Positions 18,322-24,036 of a stretch of 24,036 bases of DNA are shown here, piece by piece. The translations under genes and the position numbers were made by a program. The DNA comes from a virus. Positions within the stretch are counted from its first letter, which is position 1. Each line of letters begins with the position of its first letter. Location: positions 1-24,036 of IMG/VR virus record IMGVR_UViG_3300046096_000571; one strand, written 5' to 3'. The notes under the pieces are model-generated. The model saw only the letters and a list, made by a program, of their open reading frames with translations. It did not search any database and was not told where the DNA came from.

Positions 18322-20165
18322 TATTGGATTGTTGGATTATTATTCTGATTCTGAATAACTGAGTTCATCGCCTGTGCCGTGCTTCCTCAATTAGCTTCTC
18401 ACATCTCTGTAGGAACTTGTGGGATAGTTGCAATGATCAGCTCGTCTATTCGCTTGATGATAGCTTGCTTCGCTGGAGTATCGAGAGCTTGTGAGTAGAT
18501 TGCACGGAGTGTTTCTAGGTCTTGATTTGGCAACGGATCTGCGAGTTGCTCGTTATTATTGAGAAGTTCGAGATTACCCATTGCTTCTCGTTCGTCTACA
18601 CTTGGTGGGATATACTGCATTGGATTTGCATCTACGATACCTGAGTATTCTATACCTGCACGCATCCAGCTATTGAGTCAGTATCCAGGCTTCATATTCG
18701 GCATTATTGTACCTGAGAGTGCAACCCATGTAGCGAATGACTCTTTGTTTTGTGCTTGTACTTCCTCAGCTGATACAATATAGATATTTATCATTCCACC
18801 TGATAGGAACTCTCTCTTGCGAAGTGATCGAGAGAATGCTTGTCACTTGTCGAATAGTGCGATATTCTTTGTTGATTTTTCTCACATATTCAGCTCATAT
18901 GATTTGAATATATCTTCCCACATTCTCTGATATGATTCCTGATAGTTACTAGAGATATATCTATGGATCTTATTACCGTTCTTATCAAGGATCTGTATCT
19001 CTGCCTTTGTCTGACTTCCACTTGGAGATTGTCCGAATGATGGAGCCTGAGAACCTGATGTATCGCTTGCATCCTGTCTGATCTCTTGCTTCATGGCACC
19101 TACTCGTCATCCTGATTTATTCAGAGGGATTTCTATGAGTGCTGGTTCATTGCCGAGGTCTGAGAAGTTGCCCTCAAAAGTTATTCCACCTGCTTTTTCC
19201 TTATTGAATGCGTTTATATCTATACCGAGCTTTTGATTTACGATCTTATCGCTTCCGAGTTCTTCTATACGAATACCTGCAAGCTCTAGGTTTACGAGTT
19301 CATCGTATGTATTTTGAAAGTTTATAACTTCATCGAGGAGAGCGAATCCAAAGAATGACTTATACTTTGGCTTTCGTCTGTGAAGTTGGATAGGATATTT
19401 GATTTTCTCAGGATTAGCTACCTCATCTTCGTCAAGTGCCTCAAGTTCTTCTTGTCGGAGCAAGTGAGTCATTGTATGATCCCATATTGTCATATACTTC
19501 TTGCCTTCATAACAAGTGAAGTGATAGTATATTGTTGTCATCTCGTCATCCTCTACATACTGGACATTGTTTGCATTAGCTGTAGCCTGTTCTGTCTTGC
19601 GTTGTTCCTCAGATATTCCTGCGAATACCTCATCTCGTGCAGACTTGTTGTAGTATTTGTTGCTCTTTATATAGTCGAGTGTGACTTGCTTCTCAAATCC
19701 TATATATCGCATCTCAGAGTCCTGATAGTTGCGAGGGTCTGGGATGATAGAAAGAGGATCAATTCCCTTTATAACTGGTCGATTTGTCTTATCATCGAAC
19801 TTGTCGATAAAAGTCGCATAAATACCATAGTAGTTGTTGCCATTGATAATATCTCTCTTTATTTGCTTAATCCCCATCTTTCTATAGTCGAACTTTGCTA
19901 CCTTTTCTGCCATCTTTACAATCCCATCTTCGAGGACTCACTTCTCAGATACGAGTTTTATATCGAGATCATCAGTGAGAAAAGTTGCCTCTTCGAGTTG
20001 CATATGCTTGTATGCAAGATTCGACCTGATAAATCCCTCAGGAACATCCTTTAGGATTTCTTTATCGAGGTTTCTTTTTCTATCTCGTTCAGACTGTACA
20101 TATTGGAGTCCTGCATTGTACTCCTTTTGTACCTTATCCCTGAGTCAATCTATATCCTTGATCAT
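18321..20165 (-). CDS. Portal protein
   Basis: A complete 614-residue protein when eight TGA codons are read as Gly. The identification rests on its position after the terminase and on portal-type sequence: an NGNNYYGIYATFIDKF region, then IDPLSIIPDPRNYQDSEMRYIGFEK at about residues 140-165 (split here only as one motif area), a helical stem with NFQNTYDELVNLE near 275-290, and an AMKQEIRQDASDTSG segment after a TGA-coded Gly at about 353. The C-terminal part is Gln/Asn-rich and helical, as in portal barrels. Portals form a dodecameric ring that passes DNA into the capsid and docks the terminase. The ATG is 20 nt from the -10 box of P1, with an A-rich leader and no Shine-Dalgarno sequence. 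Confidence 0.88.
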
Positions 20166-20185
20166 AGTTTGGTGTTATTTATTCC

Positions 20186-20213
20186 AGTATATGAGAATTA
20201 TTCTCATAATCAA
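20186..20213 (-). promoter_or_regulatory. Late promoter P1
   Basis: On the minus strand: TTGATT, 16-bp spacer, TATACT, with the perfect 17-bp palindrome ATGAGAATAATTCTCAT between and touching the boxes (20191-20207). The -35 box starts one base after the terL stop codon. It drives the portal gene. Confidence 0.88.
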
Positions 20214-20214
20214 G

Positions 20215-21705
20215 TTAAAATCTAGGGCGGGCTATTCAGAGAGGTTTTTTCTCAAGATCACCTTTATTTGCGAGATAATCAACTCATTGCGAGAGACAAT
20301 CTATTACATCATCGTGCTTTCAATTAGGAAACTCATAGAGTTGGTCTTCGATTTTACGAGTAAACGACTTATCAGCCATATCTTTTCTCAGATAGATTGC
20401 GTGAAGTGATACCTTTGGCTCCAGGATAAATTTTATTCTATCCTCTTTCTTCATCTTTGGCTTGTAAGTATTAACTATAATATTACGATTGTTCTGTTTT
20501 AAGAATATCCGCAAGTCCTCTATAAATTTTGATTGCTCACGATTGATTGCCACATCTTCCACAACAATACTATTTATTTTGTATCCATCAGCTTGCATCC
20601 GATCATACATCGAAAGGATAGCGTAGAAAGTCTTAGATGGTGCAGAAGTTTCAGCATATCCGTCAAGTTGGTATATGTTTCTGGATATATTATGTATTCA
20701 CATTCCAATTATTACTGCATCATCAGAGCTAGATGATGAAGAAAAAGCAGGATCGACTGAGAGAATACAAGTAAGGTCTCATTTTTTAAGTATTCCATCT
20801 GCTCGCTCGAAGTCAGACTGATTATAGTATTGTATATCCGATAGAGAGAATATGTTACTAGATGAAGCAATCGGATCTTGCTGATATAGTGCTGAGAAGT
20901 CCTTTTTGCTCACATTAGATCGGATCTCTTCAAAATATGTTTCATCCCACTTTCACTCCCAGAGAATTGGATTTCATTTCTCGTCTATAGCTGGTATTTT
21001 TAGAATATCCCACTTATCTCATCAATTTTCTTGTTCTTTTAGTAGGTATCAGGCGAGATCGTTCACATTCCATCGTGTAAGCATCACGATAATAGCCGAG
21101 TCTTGCGATTGTCGGCGTGTATAAAATGTCGAAGTATACCAATCAATTACCCTTTGTTGTGTTGTTGGACTTTCTGCTTCCATTCTATCCTTTGTTGGAT
21201 CATCGATAATCCCGATATCAAAACCCTTACCAGTAAGAGCTCATCATACACCAACGGTATAGACTCATCCACCTTTGCTTGTCTCCCAGTTTCCTCATTC
21301 CTTCTTATCTTTTGATAGTGCAAATGTAGGAAATATGTTTTTGAAATCATTATCCTGGACGACTTGTTTTGCTTTACGACCAAAGTCAGAGGCAAGATCG
21401 GCTCCATAAGAAGAGATTACGAGCTTTCGTTTTGGATCACGACCAAGACACCACATAGGAAAACGAATAGATACAAGCTCACTCTTTCCAGTTCGAGGAG
21501 GACAGAATATCATTAGACGCTTTATATCTCATCTCTCTACTGCCTCGAGCTTGTCGATTATTTGTCTATGGATTCATACTCAATTCTGTTCAGCTATCAT
21601 CTCATATTCTTCTTTTGTGTACTTCGTGAAAAAATCGAGCTTTCTGTAGCTCAATTCTCTCAGTGCGAGTTCTTTTTGTGCTTGTTCCTTTGTTGGTATT
21701 GTCAA
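20215..21705 (-). CDS. terL: Terminase large subunit
   Basis: A complete 496-residue protein and the anchor for the genetic code. The ATPase domain has Walker A CPPRTGKSE (K74), a WETSKGGG / VYTVGVGGALTGKG region (140-161) in which G147, G154 and G155 are TGA codons, Walker B IIDDP (D168, D169) and a motif III area around IIVMLTRWN. The nuclease domain has LSVDPAFSS (D318), VVEDVA (E383) and KHDDVIDC (D465, D466), the acidic residues of the RNase H-like fold. It packages DNA by ATP-driven translocation and cuts concatemers. I chose TTG at 21705 because no ATG exists between the upstream in-frame TAA (21720) and residue 37, and the residues after TTG look coding. Confidence 0.95.
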
Positions 21706-21758
21706 GTTTGTTGTTTTTTAGATAAAACCCCGTGTATTTTGTGCCTTTTTGTTATTTT

Positions 21759-21787
21759 TATAGCTTTTATTACAAAATAAAACTATA
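21759..21787 (-). promoter_or_regulatory. AT-rich hairpin between terS and terL
   Basis: A 12-bp stem (TATAGTTTTATT / AATAAAA-CTATA with one bulged G) and a TTGT loop begin directly after the terS stop. The stem is almost all A-T and no T-run follows, so it is not a normal terminator. It may modulate expression of terL, whose apparent start is TTG 54 nt further on. The rest of the 82-nt gap shows nothing I can name. Confidence 0.45.
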
Positions 21788-22192
21788 TTATACAATATCC
21801 GTCATAGATAATAGCTCAGAAGTTGTCATATCTTTTAGAGAATTTAGTCCTCATTTATCATCAGTGGCAGATCAACGGAATAAAGAGTATCTTGCTGTTG
21901 ATTCTTTTATAACTTGCGATATTTCGACTGTACGCATCTTTTCTACCTCATCCTTATCATTGAGTCGTCTTTCTATTTCTCGTTGTCCTATCGTCAAGAT
22001 AGATAGGTCTGTATCCGTTATACCAATGATCCGATCGTCCTTTTTGCCTTCATGTTCAAGTTTGTTCAACTTATCATTAACATTTCCTAATGATAATCAT
22101 GTCTCATCGGCAATATCTCTTTGACTAGCAAGTGGATTTTCTAGTACAACTTTTGCTACCTTTGCTATGTTTTTTGCCTTATCTGCTCGCAT
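21788..22192 (-). CDS. terS: Terminase small subunit
   Basis: A complete 134-residue protein. The N-terminal half has a helix-turn-helix (SQRDIADETGLSLGNVNDKL at about 24-43, with one Gly coded by TGA) that would bind the packaging site. A charged coiled-coil-like middle follows (REIERRLNDKDEVEKM). The C-terminus has ARYSLFRGSAT and LKDMTTSELL, a pattern typical of small terminases, where this region contacts the large subunit or forms the oligomer. It lies directly upstream of terL. The start has the AATAACTATG context and no Shine-Dalgarno sequence. Confidence 0.85.
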
Positions 22193-22194
22193 AG

Positions 22195-22386
22195 TTATTT
22201 AGTTTTAATGTATTCAATAAAGTATTCTAGTGTCTTGATAGCTTCTTCCTTTGTCATCTCTACTTTTATATAGTAATCACAATGCTCCATGAATTCAACA
22301 TTATCTCATTCTACTGTTATTCAAAATACGTCATCAAGGTATCATTTTGATATGTCGATGTCTCATTCTTTAGTCTTAATTATCAT
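22195..22386 (-). CDS. Small acidic protein upstream of terS
   Basis: A 63-residue acidic protein with four TGA-coded glycines. It consists of short strands (IIKTKEGDIDISKGYL, DVFGITVEGDNVEF) followed by a helix (TKEEAIKTLEYFIEYIK). It ends two bases before the terS start and begins one base after the preceding stop, so it is part of one operon with the terminase. No family recognised. Confidence 0.72.
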
Positions 22387-22387
22387 A

Positions 22388-22735
22388 TTATTTAATTAAG
22401 ATTACCATCTTCCCTTGTTTTCTATCAATCAGGAAATCATATATCATATCCTCAGTATACTCAACTGGAAGATATTTCAAAGCCTCTTTCTTTATAAAGG
22501 CATCTGATCTGTTCTTATTAAATATTGGTGCAGTATGATATCCCCAGTGAGGAATATCATTTGTAAGTTCCTCTATTTTTTTTCATAGATTAGCATTATG
22601 CTCAATATGCTTATCTCTTATATATAACAAATGTCCTACTTTATCTACTTGTTCTTCAAATTGCTTTATATATATTTCGAGATTGATTCTTAATCTCTGC
22701 AGTTCAGATGTTTTTATAAGTGTGTATCAGAACAT
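22388..22735 (-). CDS. Hypothetical helical protein
   Basis: A 115-residue protein with two TGA-coded glycines. The N-terminal half is a long helix (SELQRLRINLEIYIKQFEEQ), with His-containing sequence RDKHIEHNAN after it. The second half includes DIPHWGYHTAPIF and a YLPVEYTEDMIYDFLIDRK segment. Its start follows the sequence TAACTAATAAATT, which recurs upstream of the next gene along. No family recognised. Confidence 0.72.
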
Positions 22736-22741
22736 AATTTA

Positions 22742-23179
22742 TTAGTTAATTTTTAAAAGATTTTCTTTATCTGCCTTATTTAGAAACTCCATGTTCGATA
22801 TCATAATAATGTAACGAATATCACTATCTTTAGTCTTGGATAGATACTCATATACTTTGGTTTGTATTTCGTCAAATGAATATTGTTCTAATCAGTAAAT
22901 GAGTTCTGCTACTGTATAGACTCATCCAAACGCTTCACCCCTCTCCATTGTTGTGTAGTTGAATTTACATGGGAAAAACACATAATCAGGATTTCATATA
23001 ATTTGCTTGAGTGCTTCCTGTTTGGCTAATTCCTCAAGCTCTTTGAGTTTATCTCAGGTAACGATTCATTTTATTGGTGGTACAAGAATAGATCCGACAC
23101 ATAAGATTGGTATAGTATTCATTAAAACTGTATCTCCTTTATATTCGAGGGATCACTGATATTCGTATATTACTTTCAT
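22742..23179 (-). CDS. Hypothetical protein
   Basis: A complete 145-residue protein with five TGA-coded glycines. It starts with a beta-rich part (MKVIYEYQGSLEYKGDTV, then ILCVGSILVPP), followed by a Lys/Glu-rich helix (KLKELEELAKQEALKQI). The C-terminal half contains FFPCKFNYTTMERGEAFGG and a helical end (FDEIQTKVYEYLSKTKDSD). I do not recognise a family. It belongs to the closely spaced small-gene operon that leads into the terminase genes (6 nt gap on either side). Confidence 0.72.
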
Positions 23180-23185
23180 AATTTA

Positions 23186-23365
23186 TTAGTTAGTGATTCT
23201 ATTTTCCAAATTGTCTTGCATTCATCCGAAAGTTCCGTCCCAGAAGATTATCTCTTCTTTATTTGCTACTACTGTAGTGGTTCCATCTTTCATTACTATC
23301 CTATGCTCTTCTCAGTCTATGACTAGAACTGATATGTTTTGTGTGTTTACTATGTAGTTTTTCAT
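23186..23365 (-). CDS. Small hypothetical protein
   Basis: A 59-residue protein with two TGA-coded glycines. It is almost all beta: NYIVNTQNISVLVIDGEEH, RIVMKDGTTTVVANKEEI and IFWDGTF. It looks like a small barrel or SH3-like sandwich. No family recognised. Its start overlaps the preceding small ORF by 16 nt. Confidence 0.65.
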
Positions 23366-23448
23366 ATACTTTGGTTAAGTGATTCTATTTTCTCTATCTC
23401 GATTCTATTCTCTTGAGTATCACGGATGATGAGTCAGTGGTAGAGCAT
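23350..23448 (-). CDS. Very small possible protein
   Basis: A 32-codon ORF from an ATG in TAATG overlap with the preceding gene to TAG. It has two TGA-coded glycines and a charged helical centre (TQENRIEIEKIESLNQSI). The coupling and the lack of any gap suggest it is translated, but its length gives little support. No family recognised. Confidence 0.4.
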
Positions 23449-23774
23449 TACTTGAATCTTTTGGTAAATCAATCACAAATTGTGTTTGCCCATTCTAATG
23501 TTCTCTTCTCTGTAATAGAGAATGTTCCTCAAGCCAACGCTGTTGATACTGATATAAACAGCTCTTTTTCATAAGATTGTTCTTTTTGAGATACATTATT
23601 GTATATATCTAGCATTTCTTGGTTTTCCATTTGTGATATTGCTATCTCTTGGATCATACCTTCAAGTCTCATCATATTCGCTATCATAGCCTCATTATTA
23701 CTCGGGATAAGATTATGGAGTTCTCAGTATGTTTCTATTTGTTCCTTAGAGAATTTTGTGTTTGTTTCTGACAT
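23448..23774 (-). CDS. Hypothetical helical protein
   Basis: A complete 108-residue protein, largely helical and acidic (FSKEQIETYGELHNLIPSN, Met-rich IANMMRLEGMIQEIAISQM, QKEQSYEKELF). A possible short hydrophobic hinge (SVSTALAGG) follows, and the C-terminus ends in TICDGFTKRFK. Three TGA codons are read as Gly. Both ends use one-base TAATG overlaps with the neighbours. No family recognised. Confidence 0.72.
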
Positions 23775-24036
23775 TAGTAAAAAAAGTTAATAAGTGTTTG
23801 AATTGTGACTAATAAAAGTGATAATATGGCAATATTACGATAATTAGATACTTTTTCTTCTAATTCGTGTTTCTTATACATAGCTTCATATTCCTTTGTA
23901 TGGAAGTGCTCTATTATTGCGATAGGCTTTAAGTGCCTACTTATAGTTCCCCTACCGTGTCAGTAATTTTTTGCTATATACCTTTGACTTAAATCCCAAG
24001 TATATAGATCATATATTTCATCTACCTTATCTTGTG
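23774..24036 (-). CDS. GIY-YIG-like endonuclease fragment with C-terminal membrane helix (5' end outside window)
   Basis: The last 86 residues of a protein whose start lies beyond the window. The segment SQRYIAKNYGHGRGTISRHL, then PIAIIEHFHTKEYEAMYKKHELE, resembles the second half of URI/YhbQ-type GIY-YIG nuclease domains (R...H..G.G...TR..P..LV..E.F.TK.EA...E...K). The Gly of NYGHG is a TGA codon. Afterwards come a short charged helix and a hydrophobic C-terminus (IAILSLLLVTIQTLINFFY), probably one membrane helix. The catalytic GIY-YIG half is not visible. A helix-turn-helix reading of the same segment is an alternative. Confidence 0.6.

Noticed and set aside
18321-20165. Portal and other genes as decayed pseudogenes with many nonsense mutations
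   Set aside because: The interruptions are almost exclusively TGA, at Gly-compatible sites, in every gene, while TAA and TAG occur only at gene ends. This is recoding rather than decay.
1863-20213. The five repeated elements as a CRISPR array, IS ends or attachment sites
   Set aside because: They are kilobases apart, always just upstream of gene starts in the same orientation, and have promoter boxes at fixed spacing. There are no spacers or transposase genes.
20215-21705. TGA as Trp (code 4, mycoplasma-like)
   Set aside because: TGG is used normally for Trp, and TGA falls at glycine positions of TerL and in Gly-rich linkers.
21759-21787. terS-terL hairpin as a rho-independent terminator
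   Set aside because: The stem is nearly all A-T and no T-run follows on the minus strand, and separating terS from terL transcription would be unexpected.

Overview
The window reads as part of a tailed-phage genome, probably a podovirus, from a host that uses genetic code 25 (UGA = glycine). That code is known from Gracilibacteria and Absconditabacteria (SR1), which are Patescibacteria/CPR. Every gene I can support lies on the minus strand. With the standard code nearly every gene is chopped up by in-frame TGA. Read with TGA as Gly, the window resolves into about 26 tightly packed full-length genes. The strongest proof is the large terminase, where TGA sits at conserved glycines around the ATPase core (a GGG turn and a GVGG stretch before the Walker B acidic pair). 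TGG still encodes Trp normally.

In transcription order (high to low coordinates) the layout is as follows. 24036-22195: seven small genes, including a GIY-YIG-like fragment at the edge. 22192-20215: terminase small and large subunits. 20165-18070: portal and a small protein. 17945-16496: scaffold and major capsid protein (P22-coat-like/HK97 fold), closed by a strong UUCG-loop terminator. 16401-15334: two small proteins and a head-tail adaptor. 15334-12529: candidate tail nozzle, a fibre-like protein and a small coiled-coil protein. 12488-7549: three large Thr/Gly/Ala-rich virion proteins. 7598-1892: two giant candidate ejection proteins, one with a CHAP peptidoglycan-hydrolase domain and one ending in two tandem ADP-ribosyltransferase (ART)-like domains. 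1854-1: a small protein, a tail-fibre-like protein, a DUF1353 protein and the start of a coiled-coil (XhlA-like) protein. I see no tape measure, tail sheath, capsid protease, tRNA, CRISPR or IS.

The operons are driven by five near-identical promoters (20186-20213, 18041-18068, 16422-16449, 12500-12527, 1863-1890). Each has TTGATW, a 16-bp spacer and TATAMT, and the spacer itself is conserved; in two copies it is part of a perfect 17-bp palindrome. This looks like a phage late-promoter family with a built-in operator. Two of the promoters lie so close to the ATG that their mRNAs would be nearly leaderless, and no Shine-Dalgarno sequence is evident at the gene starts.

The most interesting system is the 1007-residue protein at 1892-4915. 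It joins a virion/ejection-type N-terminal part to a first ART-like domain with Lys in place of the NAD-binding Arg, and then to a second ART domain with an intact R-S-ExE signature. By analogy with T4 Alt it may be injected with the DNA to modify host proteins. Its C-terminal part is AT-rich and encodes most of its Gly with TGA, while the major capsid protein and a 449-residue structural protein use no TGA at all. Function assignments come from reading motifs by eye; no database search was possible.
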